From assembly GCA_934086395.1 (NCBI GenBank), contig CAKOIE010000015.1, positions 1 to 33,500 of the forward strand: 33,500 nt of DNA. Direction: 5' to 3'. The stretch's first letter is position 1. Each line of letters begins with the position of its first letter. Below the pieces are notes generated by a model that saw only the letters and a list, made by a program, of their open reading frames with translations, had not been told where the DNA came from and searched no databases. Position numbers and translations under genes: made by a program. The DNA comes from an uncultured Bacilli bacterium (GTDB lineage: Bacteria > Bacillota_I > Bacilli_A > RF39 > UBA660). Of this stretch, positions 1-7,664 are shown one piece after another.

Positions 1-3
1 CTA

Positions 4-558
4 TCAGAGATTATAAAAATACCCCATATTTATATATGGAGTATTGGAGTAATAACTAATATGGTCTAACATAGACAGTTCAAAATGAAAAATCGTAAAT
101 GTATTTAGATATTCTTTTAAATTATCTTTATTTATTACTTTTATTACATTTTTTACTTTATCCATGTCTTTAAATGAATATAAATCAAAGTTTACTTGAA
201 TTACAATTATATCTTTATATTTCTTACCTTTATTTTGTTCATTTAATATTATCTTATAAATATATAATAAATTCTTATACATTAAATATTTACTTTTTGA
301 GGTATTTAATTCTATATTTAAAAATGTACTATCATTTAATTTATATAATAAATCGGTAACCATCAATTTATCATCTTCATAAAATGTAGTTATTTCATTA
401 TTAATTAAATTATAATTATTACACTCGATATTTAATTCACATAAATCAATTATAAAATCTACTAACTCTTTACTATATATATTTGCAAATGATTTAAATT
501 CTCGATCATAAATTAAAGGTATAATATTATCAGATACAACTATCGGATATTTTAGCAT
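4..558 (-). CDS. PD-(D/E)XK nuclease family transposase-like protein, short
   Basis: The 184-residue product opens with the pattern typical of Rpn/PD-(D/E)XK 'transposase' proteins (MLKYPIVVSDNIIPLIYDRE). It then has a core with the acidic strand LNDSTFLNIELN (residues ~74-85), followed by a Lys/Tyr-rich helix and the strand KDIIVIQVNFD that usually follows the active site in this family. The start is well set by an AAAGGAG-type Shine-Dalgarno. Family members I know of are usually near 280-310 residues, so this one is short. It stops at TGA just inside the window and may be a truncated or decaying copy. A 20-bp stretch of its 3' half recurs inverted at the far end of the window. It is separated from trmL by a terminator, so it is transcribed alone. 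The family assignment is by pattern; catalytic competence is uncertain. Confidence 0.65.
   Translation of the reverse strand: MLKYPIVVSDNIIPLIYDREFKSFANIYSKELVDFIIDLCELNIECNNYNLINNEITTFYEDDKLMVTDLLYKLNDSTFLNIELNTSKSKYLMYKNLLYIYKIILNEQNKGKKYKDIIVIQVNFDLYSFKDMDKVKNVIKVINKDNLKEYLNTFTIFHFELSMLDHISYYSNTPYINMGYFYNL
58..77 (-). repeat. 20-bp exact repeat, copy A (inverted mate at 33424-33443)
   Basis: On the minus strand this reads tgtctatgttagaccatatt and encodes SMLDHI inside the PD-(D/E)XK transposase-like ORF. The identical 20-mer occurs on the plus strand at 33424-33443. Homology stops abruptly on both sides. Confidence 0.75.
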
Positions 559-588
559 CTTCTTTCTCCTTTCTTCTAAATTTAAGTT

Positions 589-615
589 TCAAAAAACTAG
601 GAAGTATTTCCTAGT
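589..615 (-). terminator. Rho-independent terminator after trmL
   Basis: Perfect 8-bp stem (596-603 with 608-615) with a 4-nt loop. On the minus strand it is followed by a run of six T (plus-strand A591-596, partly within the stem). It overlaps the trmL stop codon and ends the surface operon. Confidence 0.8.
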
Positions 616-1126
616 CTTCACTTTCTTCAATAAAATTAATACTTTTATGAGGTTCATCAAATAATAAATCATTATAATTTTGTTGTCTTAATGCCTCATA
701 CACAACTATAGCAACTGTATTAGATAAATTTAGAGCTCTTACCTTATCAGTCATCGATAGTCTTGCACATCTATCTAAATGAGGTTTTAATAGCCTTGGT
801 GGAATTCCTGTAGATTCTTTCCCAAAAAAGAAATAATAATTTTTATTTTTATCAGTATAGTCAAATGATGTATGTGGTTTATGCCCATATCTTGTAAAAT
901 AATAAAATTCACCTTCATTTTTACTATAAAAATCGTCAATATTTTCATATACAAAATAATTGCAATCTTTTATATAATTAACACCACTTCTTTTAATATA
1001 ACTATCATCTAAACTAAAACCCAAAGGTTTAATTAAATGTAACGTTGTATTAGTTGCAACACACGTTCTCATTATATTTCCCGTATTACCTGGTATTTCT
1101 GGCTCAAATAAAACTACATTAATCAT
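611..1126 (-). CDS. trmL: tRNA (cytidine/uridine-34 2'-O)-methyltransferase TrmL
   Basis: SPOUT-class methyltransferase that 2'-O-methylates the wobble base of tRNA-Leu species. The diagnostic segments are all present: N-terminal VLFEPEIPGNTGNIMRTC, the middle FFGKESTGIPPRLL (the GxExxGIP SAM-knot motif), and the C-terminal knot strand DKVRALNLSNTVAIVVYEAL. Its 171 residues are slightly longer than the usual ~150-160, the excess being a C-terminal acidic tail. Its start overlaps the preceding thioredoxin-fold gene by 8 bp, so it is translationally coupled as the last gene of the operon, and a terminator sits on its stop. A housekeeping enzyme riding in a surface operon is probably incidental. 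Confidence 0.93.
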   Translation of the reverse strand: MINVVLFEPEIPGNTGNIMRTCVATNTTLHLIKPLGFSLDDSYIKRSGVNYIKDCNYFVYENIDDFYSKNEGEFYYFTRYGHKPHTSFDYTDKNKNYYFFFGKESTGIPPRLLKPHLDRCARLSMTDKVRALNLSNTVAIVVYEALRQQNYNDLLFDEPHKSINFIEESED

Positions 1127-1625
1127 TTACATCAATCTCCCATTTTTCTATTAATTGTATTAATCTATCACTTGTTAAAACTTGATTTGTACTGTCAATA
1201 TAATCAACAGGTTTTCCATCTTTATAATAAATAATAGTTGGTAATATAATATCCTGATCAGTTATTACATTTAACTTATCATTTAAATTATCTACTTTTC
1301 CATTATTTACATCTTTAGTACAATCTATATAAACAAATTTAGAAATTAAATTATTATTTTTTAATATTTTATAAGATTCTTTTTCAAAATTATATATTTT
1401 ATCATTACCAATATAGCTTATATATAATAAACCATTATTTTTTACATCATCAATTCCTTTAACAATATTTTCAAAATCATAACTTTTAATTTTATTAACT
1501 ATATAACTTTTATTTTCTTTTCTACTATTAACATATTTATAGATATTACCAATTATTAGCATAATACATATACTTACAAATATAACGATAACTAATAATA
1601 AATAATTTCTTATTTTTTTATTCAT
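1119..1625 (-). CDS. Membrane-anchored thioredoxin-fold protein lacking CxxC
   Basis: Residues ~7-29 form one hydrophobic helix, followed by a Lys/Asn-rich stalk and an extracellular domain. The domain has thioredoxin-like order: a strand with GLLYISYIG, a helix, the strand FVYIDCTKDV, and then the cis-Pro strand LPTIIYYKDGKPVDYID, the hallmark of the thioredoxin fold. The usual CxxC redox site is absent (the only Cys is in YIDC). It is therefore more likely a structural or binding thioredoxin-like protein than an oxidoreductase. An SD (ggagtg) precedes the ATG. It sits downstream of the InlB-repeat gene and overlaps trmL. Specific role unknown; a helper in surface-protein assembly is inference. 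Confidence 0.6.
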   Translation of the reverse strand: MNKKIRNYLLLVIVIFVSICIMLIIGNIYKYVNSRKENKSYIVNKIKSYDFENIVKGIDDVKNNGLLYISYIGNDKIYNFEKESYKILKNNNLISKFVYIDCTKDVNNGKVDNLNDKLNVITDQDIILPTIIYYKDGKPVDYIDSTNQVLTSDRLIQLIEKWEIDVND

Positions 1626-1679
1626 TTATACATCACTCCAACAAATCTATCATATCACAAATATATTAATAAAATAAAT

Positions 1680-2759
1680 TTAAACTTTAATTGTTTCACA
1701 CATTTCTGCTTCATTACCCGCATTATCAATTGCATAAGCACAAAATGTTCTTCCACTATCCTCTTCTAAATATAATACATTTTTAAGCGTTCTATCATTT
1801 CCATCTTTTCTTGCTGCACCTGATCCACTTCCATATGGTTTTAACCAGGTTTGATATTTATTAATTCCAGTCCCATTATCATAACCATTAATATATACTC
1901 TAATGTTCCATCCTTTTAAAGCACCATACTTTGGATCATAATAACCTAAATTGGTTACACTAAAAGATGTAATAGTTGGTGAAATATCATCATACCATTC
2001 AGGTCTAATATCTAAATTACTATTAATTACATAAGTATTTTCCCTAAATGATCTTATACTATATCCATCTCGATCATAAACATAAATTTTTAATTTAGTT
2101 CCATACTCTATTTCAGTATTATAATAATCTATGACATGATCAGATACTAAAATATCATTTAACCATATAGAAAATGTAAAGCCATCCAAACCAGAACTAT
2201 GCAAATTATTTTGAATAATTGGATTAACATCTATAGTATATTTTTGTGTATTCCAATTAGCTACATAATTTAAATCACCAGTAGTTCCTTTTAAAATTTG
2301 AACATTTGAGTTTGGAACATCTCCATTACTACCTGTCCATCCAATAAAAGTGCTTCCATCTTTATATGGAATATCTAAATTGAATGTATCTTCAACCGTA
2401 TAATCATCTCTCTTATTACTTAAATATCCACCATTCAACTCATAATTTATTTTATAAATATTAATGTTCCAATTAGCATATATCTCTTTACTATTTATAT
2501 TTTCAATATTATTATCAACATTATAATTTAAAAAAGTATATCCTTTTCTTATAGGTTCAGGTAATATTACTTTATTATTTTTTACAACTACTTTATCTAA
2601 ATTAGCATACACTCCACCATTCCCATTAAGTATAAAATTATATTTTTTCGTTTTAAAAATAGATTCATTACTAAAACTAAAATTAAAATATGAATATACT
2701 GGCTTTATAACCAAAATAACTGCTATTAAAATTAATAATATTTTAATTAACTTCTTCAT
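1680..2759 (-). CDS. Secreted/anchored surface protein with InlB B-repeats
   Basis: A signal/anchor helix (residues ~4-23) has no clear processing site (VYSYFNF could be one). It is followed by two Listeria-Bacteroides (InlB B, Flg_new-like) repeats. Repeat 1 spans FILNGNGG through GYTFLNYN to IYANWN. Repeat 2 spans INYELNGG through DGSTFIGWTG to YVANWN. A third, divergent region and a C-terminal Ig-like domain (ISPTITSFSVTNLGYYDP... to FCAYAIDNAGNEAEMCETIKV) carry the D-N-A-G-N motif seen in bacterial Big domains. Two Cys near the end could form a disulfide. No sorting signal is visible. Its start lies inside the SipW gene (17-bp overlap), tying it to that operon. Probably an envelope adhesin or matrix component exported with the TasA-like protein. 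Confidence 0.75.
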   Translation of the reverse strand: MKKLIKILLILIAVILVIKPVYSYFNFSFSNESIFKTKKYNFILNGNGGVYANLDKVVVKNNKVILPEPIRKGYTFLNYNVDNNIENINSKEIYANWNINIYKINYELNGGYLSNKRDDYTVEDTFNLDIPYKDGSTFIGWTGSNGDVPNSNVQILKGTTGDLNYVANWNTQKYTIDVNPIIQNNLHSSGLDGFTFSIWLNDILVSDHVIDYYNTEIEYGTKLKIYVYDRDGYSIRSFRENTYVINSNLDIRPEWYDDISPTITSFSVTNLGYYDPKYGALKGWNIRVYINGYDNGTGINKYQTWLKPYGSGSGAARKDGNDRTLKNVLYLEEDSGRTFCAYAIDNAGNEAEMCETIKV

Positions 2760-3225
2760 TTTTCATCTTTTCTTTCTTATTATCATATAAAATATCCATA
2801 AAAATTAATCCTGCTGCAATAACTAGCAAATACTTATGATTATAAATAAAATCAGCATAATAACCTATGTAAGGTATTGACCAATTTGTTCCTTTACCTA
2901 ATATCTGATAATTTAAGACCTCATATGTATCAATTGATTTATTATTATCACCTTTAGTTATAAACGAATCATCAAGAACTTTTACAATTCGATGTGAAAT
3001 AATATGATCATTTAATTGATATACTAAAACATCTCCTTCATTAAAGTCATTAATGTTCTCTTCTTTATAATATAAAATACCACCAACCTTTAAAATAGGT
3101 TCCATTGATCCTGATAAAATAACTAAAGGCTTTTCTCCCCAAATAGATGGTATAAAAATTATTAAATAAATACTAATTAAAATATAAAGTAGCTTAATTA
3201 TTATATTTTTTAATAAATTTTTCAT
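2743..3225 (-). CDS. sipW: SipW-type (ER-like) signal peptidase I
   Basis: 160-residue membrane peptidase with an N-terminal membrane helix (~8-28), box B ILSGSMEP with the catalytic Ser40, box D ISHRIV with His78 in place of the bacterial Lys, box E TKGDNNKSID, and a C-terminal membrane helix (~128-146). The Ser-His pairing is the known signature of the SipW/eukaryote-like subclass. In Bacillus this class specifically matures TasA and TapA. It lies 14 bp downstream of the TasA-like gene, its natural substrate, and upstream of the InlB-repeat gene. No convincing Shine-Dalgarno is visible, so translation may depend on re-initiation after the TasA-like ORF. Confidence 0.9.
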   Translation of the reverse strand: MKNLLKNIIIKLLYILISIYLIIFIPSIWGEKPLVILSGSMEPILKVGGILYYKEENINDFNEGDVLVYQLNDHIISHRIVKVLDDSFITKGDNNKSIDTYEVLNYQILGKGTNWSIPYIGYYADFIYNHKYLLVIAAGLIFMDILYDNKKEKMKNEEVN

Positions 3226-3239
3226 TTTAATTTAATTTT

Positions 3240-3857
3240 TTATTTCCATAAATTTCTAGCAGCATCATACTCCACAGTATCTATTCTAACAGTTAATGTA
3301 TAAGTTGCGTTATCATACCCATCTCCTGAAGAAGTATAAGTAACTGTTTTACCATCAGCTGATACGTTTTCATTTAAAGTTGCCTTTATATTTTCATTAA
3401 ATTTCACACTTTTAATAAATGACGTAGTTTCTGCACTAGCATCTAACACAGTTTTATTTTCCTTAGTTCCATAATAGTAAAAACCATCATTATCTTTAGT
3501 CCATTCATCACCAAATTCAATTATTGATGCAACATTATTGTTGGAATCCTTTAAACTAAGTTCTTTACCACTTGCACTTACCCATTTTTCAGTTATACTT
3601 GCTCTTACTGCCATTGGAATATCACCAGTGTTAGTAACTTTAACTGTTTTTTCAGTAACAGTTCCCGGTGTCCAATTAGTTGGTGAAACAAATTCCTCTA
3701 CTATTTTATTTTGATATAAACCAGTTTTAAACTTATTAACAACATTTGTTGTAGTTGTAAAATAAGCTAGTGTTCCTCCAAGCACAGTTAACATTCCAAG
3801 TACTCCTACTACCAACAATTTCTTTTTATTCTTATTATTTTCTTTAATTTCTCTCAT
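3240..3857 (-). CDS. TasA/camelysin/BsaA-like SipW-dependent biofilm matrix protein
   Basis: Basic N-terminus (KKKLLVVGV), a hydrophobic core and GGTLAYFTTTT, which is the characteristic SipW cleavage and mature N-terminus context (cut expected after LA at ~31). The mature 174-residue part includes the conserved VTVTNTGDIPMAVRASI-like strand of the Peptidase_M73/TasA fold (here KVTNTGDIPMAVRAS) and a C-terminal TYTLTVRIDTVEYDAA. No catalytic motif is seen, as expected for fibre subunits. A strong SD (TAGGAGG) precedes the ATG, suggesting high expression compared with neighbours. It is placed between a sortase and SipW. By family knowledge it should form extracellular fibres; fibre formation here is inferred. 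Confidence 0.85.
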   Translation of the reverse strand: MREIKENNKNKKKLLVVGVLGMLTVLGGTLAYFTTTTNVVNKFKTGLYQNKIVEEFVSPTNWTPGTVTEKTVKVTNTGDIPMAVRASITEKWVSASGKELSLKDSNNNVASIIEFGDEWTKDNDGFYYYGTKENKTVLDASAETTSFIKSVKFNENIKATLNENVSADGKTVTYTSSGDGYDNATYTLTVRIDTVEYDAARNLWK

Positions 3858-3872
3858 ATTCTTTCTTTCCTC

Positions 3873-4436
3873 CTAAATAACATTCTCTAATTCAAATATA
3901 AACACTAATTGTTTATTCGTATTCTTTTTACAAGTTATAAGCGTCAAACAATTAATGTCATTATTTTTTATAATTTGAATAACCCCTGTTTTATCCACTT
4001 CATAATAATTAACTAAATTATAATTATATTTATTTTTTAAATAATAAACACTAGCTACATCACCTATTTCTAATTTATCTAAATTTTTAAAATAAGATAT
4101 ATTACTATTACCAGAATGACTAGCTAAAATCAGATTACCTAAATTCACATCAGGCATATCTGAAGAATTAATAACCATAATATTTTTATCAACATTATTA
4201 TTATTTGAATCTATACTATAAAAACCTCTTTTAAGTCTTATCTTTTTAATTTCTAATATTCCAACATATTTTTCCCTTGTTTTATTATCATTCACAACTT
4301 TATCATTATTATCATATATATTGATATTATCTTCATTTTGTTTAATAACTTTATTATTCTTAACTTTTAAACCTACAACTATGATTAAAAAAATAACTAT
4401 TAATATATAACATCCACTAATAATTTTTCTTTTCAT
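3873..4436 (-). CDS. Sortase (catalytic Arg not conserved)
   Basis: 187 residues with an N-terminal membrane helix (~6-23), a Lys/Asn-rich linker, and a sortase barrel with ILASHSGNS (His107) and LTLITCK (Cys169). The ASHSGN and TLxTC motifs are the two sortase hallmarks. The conserved Arg that should follow the Cys by a few residues, just before the last strand (usually R-L/F-V), is replaced by KQLVF (Lys175/Gln176). It overlaps the gene for the thioester/SpaA protein by 20 bp, so that protein, with a VPDTL sorting motif, is the obvious substrate. The class is unclear; the small size and short loops resemble class D/E housekeeping-like forms. Weak SD (ggaa). Confidence 0.8.
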   Translation of the reverse strand: MKRKIISGCYILIVIFLIIVVGLKVKNNKVIKQNEDNINIYDNNDKVVNDNKTREKYVGILEIKKIRLKRGFYSIDSNNNNVDKNIMVINSSDMPDVNLGNLILASHSGNSNISYFKNLDKLEIGDVASVYYLKNKYNYNLVNYYEVDKTGVIQIIKNNDINCLTLITCKKNTNKQLVFIFELENVI

Positions 4437-6297
4437 AAATAATTATTCCACTTGCTAATAAAATAATTGATTTTAAAATAATATCTAAATAATTATTTTT
4501 TAAAGTATCCGGAACAACTACTTCCATTTTTTCATTAGTCATATTCATCTTTACTACATCTCCATTATTAAGAATTGTAAAATATTGTTTTTCTTGGCTT
4601 AATTTATATCCCGGTGCTGCTAATTTCTCTATAATATAATATTGTCCAACTGGCAAATTATTAATATAAATTTTACCATCATTATTAGTTACACCGGAAT
4701 ATATTAATTCATCATTTATACTATATATTTCTATTTTCGTACTAGAAATAGCTTCACCCGTAACTAAATCAGTTTTAGTAAATTCTAACTTTCCCTTTTT
4801 TAAATAATTACTTAATTCTAATTTATAGCTAACCTCTTCGGTATACTGATCTTTATACTTTAATTCAAAGTAATATTTTTTATTATCTAGAATATAATCT
4901 TTTAGAGTATCTAGTTCTTTAACATAATATTTGCCTAGATACAAATTATCAAAGTTAATCTTCCCATCTTTATCAGTTATCTTTTCTAATATAAGAGTAT
5001 CCTTCTTATATATTAAATCATGATTTTCATCATATATATTTTCATGAGCGTATAAACCAAATTTAACTCCCTTAAGTTTTTTAGTACTTTCATATAATTT
5101 ACCATCAATAGCATCTAAAGTTTCGCCACTTTTAATTATTTCAGCCTTACCTTTAACTCTTTTATTAGCAAATTTAATTTCATATACTAATCCATAATCA
5201 TTATCCTGAACATATTTAGTATTATCATCTATTTCAAATTTAACAGCATCTTCGTTCCATAAATAACCATCAATTTTTTGATCAAGCTCTTCTATTTCAT
5301 ATTTACCATTTAAAATACTAAAAGAAGTCACAATTATTCCATCTTTATTAGTTTTAAATATATCAGTGTTACCATTCATTAAATACTCATTTGTATCTAA
5401 ATTTTTTATTTTAAACTTAATATTTTTAATAGGAATAACTTTCTTTGTATCAGCATCTATTTTCTTAATAAGTAATTTACCACCACTAACATTAACATCG
5501 ATATTACTTTTAACTGGATCATATTTTCCAACTCTTATAACATTTTGATTATTATTATCATAATAAATTATTGGTGGAAACGAATACTTTTCATCATTTT
5601 TTTCAAAACTAATATTATATTTACCAACCATTTTAGCTTTAACAATTAAATCATTACCATCTACTTTAGCATCTATTTTATCACTTACAATAACTTTATA
5701 TTTAGATAAAACATTATTTTTATCATTTAGCCTAATTTCTTCTCCTAATTTAATATCTAAATTGCTTATTCCAAAATCAGGAATCACATTATGTTTATCA
5801 ATTAAATTTTCTATTTCTTTAATTTCTTTAGAGTACTTAGTTATCTTTTTTCCATCTAATTTGTCAGTAAAATAAATATTATATCCATTAGGCATAACTT
5901 GCCATATCATGTACTGAGTAACACTATACCACTTTAAATCTTCATGATTAACAAAAGCATCTCTATATCCATATCCATAATAAGCAATTAGATTTATTTT
6001 CTTCCAATCATCTTCACTTATCTTAGCAAATTCATATTGATTAGTATCGCTACCAACATAACTATTATTCTTATTAATTGAAATCCCCGGTTCAACACAA
6101 TAAACAAATTGTTTATCACTATCTCTAACCATAAGAGATAATTGTTGATACTTTCTAACACCATTTTTCTCTTTAATTATAAAATCATTAGGAATCCATT
6201 TATATCTTTCAATAATCTTATCATTATAAACATTTGCATATACAATACTCGGTAAAATAAGTATTAACAATATTAAATATTTTAAAATCTTCTTCAT
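4417..6297 (-). CDS. Thioester-domain / SpaA-repeat adhesin with sorting signal
   Basis: 626-residue cell-wall protein with a signal peptide (1-21, cut near VYA). The N-terminal thioester domain has FVYCVEPG (Cys67) and VTQYMIWQ (Gln128), the Cys-Gln pair that forms an internal thioester in Gram-positive TEDs. A linker domain (~175-270) follows. Then come three prealbumin-like SpaA/Cna-B domains (about 272-380, 382-500 and 501-590), each starting with a K-containing strand (LLIKKID, EIIKSG, LEFTKTD) and ending in a YEIEE/YYVKE/YYIIE Glu strand consistent with Lys-Asn isopeptide bonds. The C-terminus has a VPDTL motif (595-599), a hydrophobic helix and a KKNY tail, a noncanonical LPXTG-type sorting signal. 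Good SD (taggaga). It is a pilin-tip-like covalent adhesin, coupled to its sortase. Confidence 0.88.
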   Translation of the reverse strand: MKKILKYLILLILILPSIVYANVYNDKIIERYKWIPNDFIIKEKNGVRKYQQLSLMVRDSDKQFVYCVEPGISINKNNSYVGSDTNQYEFAKISEDDWKKINLIAYYGYGYRDAFVNHEDLKWYSVTQYMIWQVMPNGYNIYFTDKLDGKKITKYSKEIKEIENLIDKHNVIPDFGISNLDIKLGEEIRLNDKNNVLSKYKVIVSDKIDAKVDGNDLIVKAKMVGKYNISFEKNDEKYSFPPIIYYDNNNQNVIRVGKYDPVKSNIDVNVSGGKLLIKKIDADTKKVIPIKNIKFKIKNLDTNEYLMNGNTDIFKTNKDGIIVTSFSILNGKYEIEELDQKIDGYLWNEDAVKFEIDDNTKYVQDNDYGLVYEIKFANKRVKGKAEIIKSGETLDAIDGKLYESTKKLKGVKFGLYAHENIYDENHDLIYKKDTLILEKITDKDGKINFDNLYLGKYYVKELDTLKDYILDNKKYYFELKYKDQYTEEVSYKLELSNYLKKGKLEFTKTDLVTGEAISSTKIEIYSINDELIYSGVTNNDGKIYINNLPVGQYYIIEKLAAPGYKLSQEKQYFTILNNGDVVKMNMTNEKMEVVVPDTLKNNYLDIILKSIILLASGIIIYEKKNY

Positions 6298-6333
6298 TAA
6301 TTCTCCTAATCTTACTCCATTAAAAACTTATTT

Positions 6334-7104
6334 TTAGTTTTTTTCTGATATTAAAATATTTAAATAATCAATTTTTAAGTCTATTCTAGAGATTTCATTT
6401 ATAATCTTTTTTACATTGGATAATGATGTATTTTGTGATATATAAATTATATCTCCAGAACCGACCTTATTAATATTGTCTATTATGTTCTCATTCATAT
6501 TAATTGAATATTGTAATAGATAATATTTTTTTCTTTTACATAACTCTAAATTTGATGAACCAACCAAACAAATATTAGAATTAATTTTTTTACGATTTAG
6601 TATTGAATTTAAATTTGAAAATAGCTTCTCATCAGTTTCTCCATTAATATATGTATTTTCTTTATCAAATACATCACCTACTTTTCCTACTAAAGTAAAT
6701 TTAATATTATTATCCTTAAAATAATTTATAACTTCATCGTTATGATCAACTATAAACGCAACCATATTCTTTTTAGAATTACCTTTTATAATAATCTTAT
6801 CCTTATTATCATTTAAACTCATCTTAGGAGACGTTGCAGTATATATTAAGAAAAGATCATTAAAATACCCATAATTTTCCATTTTGTTAAATGATTTATC
6901 TACATCAACCTCTTTTCCATTAACACCAGGAATTATAGTATTATCTTCTATAACCGCATTTACATATTCAACTTCATAATTATCCTTAACAGTTACAATT
7001 TCCCTCATAATTGGATTTTTATTATTAATATAAATCATTACTTTATCTGTAAAATAGAAACTTACAACTACTAATAAAAGAACTAAAAAATATTTTATTT
7101 TCAA
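6334..7104 (-). CDS. Membrane-anchored degenerate NodB/polysaccharide-deacetylase-like protein
   Basis: TTG start with ggtga SD. An N-terminal membrane helix (~4-20) is followed by a segment (about residues 30-100) with IIPGVNGKEVDVDKSFNKM, recurrent in Firmicutes deacetylase-associated proteins. The remaining domain follows the order of a NodB barrel: VAFIVDHND, a helix and FTLVGK for strands 1-2, and near the end SGDIIYISQNTS plus a helix and IDYLNILISEK, matching the usual GDIILLH...G(Y/F)xFVTLSE ending. The metal-binding Asp-Asp and HxxxH residues are not recognisable (only VDHND), so activity is unlikely. First gene of the surface operon after SSB; a peptidoglycan-binding or regulatory role is inference. 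The fold call is tentative. Confidence 0.45.
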   Translation of the reverse strand: MKIKYFLVLLLVVVSFYFTDKVMIYINNKNPIMREIVTVKDNYEVEYVNAVIEDNTIIPGVNGKEVDVDKSFNKMENYGYFNDLFLIYTATSPKMSLNDNKDKIIIKGNSKKNMVAFIVDHNDEVINYFKDNNIKFTLVGKVGDVFDKENTYINGETDEKLFSNLNSILNRKKINSNICLVGSSNLELCKRKKYYLLQYSINMNENIIDNINKVGSGDIIYISQNTSLSNVKKIINEISRIDLKIDYLNILISEKN

Positions 7105-7159
7105 AATTTATTCACCACTTAATCTTATGTTTTTAATTATTTAAATATACTTAACTTAA

Positions 7160-7510
7160 CTACTCTTCCTCTTCTTCATCTTCATCTTGTTTAGGCATAT
7201 TAGATAAAAATGCTAATCTTTCAACTACAACTTCAGTTGAATATTTTTTTTCGCCATTAACTTCATAAGTAGATGTCTTAAGTTGACCTCTAACTGCTAC
7301 CAAATCGCCTTTTTTGCAATACTCTTTAACCCTTAAAGCAACCTGATCCCATAACGTACATCTAATAAAATCTGCTTCATATACTCCGTCAGAATTTTTA
7401 TAAACCCTCTGAACTGCTAGAGTAACATGACATACATCTTTTTTATCATCAGCTTTTGTAATTTCCGGATTAGCAGTAAGTCTACCTATCAACATAACCG
7501 TGTTATACAT
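7160..7510 (-). CDS. ssb: Single-stranded DNA-binding protein, short form
   Basis: OB-fold SSB: MYNTVMLIGRLTANPEI, the CHVTLAVQR strand, DFIRCTLWDQVA and GDLVAVRGQLKT are canonical. The start is chosen at the second ATG of an ATGATG pair because GGAGG lies 7 nt before it; 7513 is the alternative, and the longer reading frame to 7543 runs through the SD. The product is ~116 residues, against 150-180 for housekeeping SSB. It ends in PKQDEDEEEEE without the Gly/Gln-rich linker and without the DDDIPF tip that recruits partner proteins. It resembles the short SsbB/YwpH class linked to competence. It stands alone, not between rpsF and rpsR, which supports an accessory paralogue; another full-length ssb presumably exists elsewhere. 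Confidence 0.9.
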   Translation of the reverse strand: MYNTVMLIGRLTANPEITKADDKKDVCHVTLAVQRVYKNSDGVYEADFIRCTLWDQVALRVKEYCKKGDLVAVRGQLKTSTYEVNGEKKYSTEVVVERLAFLSNMPKQDEDEEEEE

Positions 7511-7567
7511 CATATTTCCTCCTTTCACTAACATTTTTACCACAAATAATTTAAGGTATCAAAAGAC

Positions 7568-7605
7568 AAAAAAATAAAATTTGTACCTAAAAAAGTACAA
7601 ATTTT
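7568..7605 (-). terminator. Rho-independent terminator after sufB
   Basis: Perfect 11-bp stem (7576-7586 with 7595-7605), an 8-nt loop, and on the minus strand a following T-rich tract (A-run 7568-7574 on plus). It lies ~60 bp beyond the sufB stop and separates it from ssb. Confidence 0.85.
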
Positions 7606-7664
7606 AAATATCTTCTAAACAAAATTTTTAATTTACCTAATCAAATTTATAAAAACTATCACAT

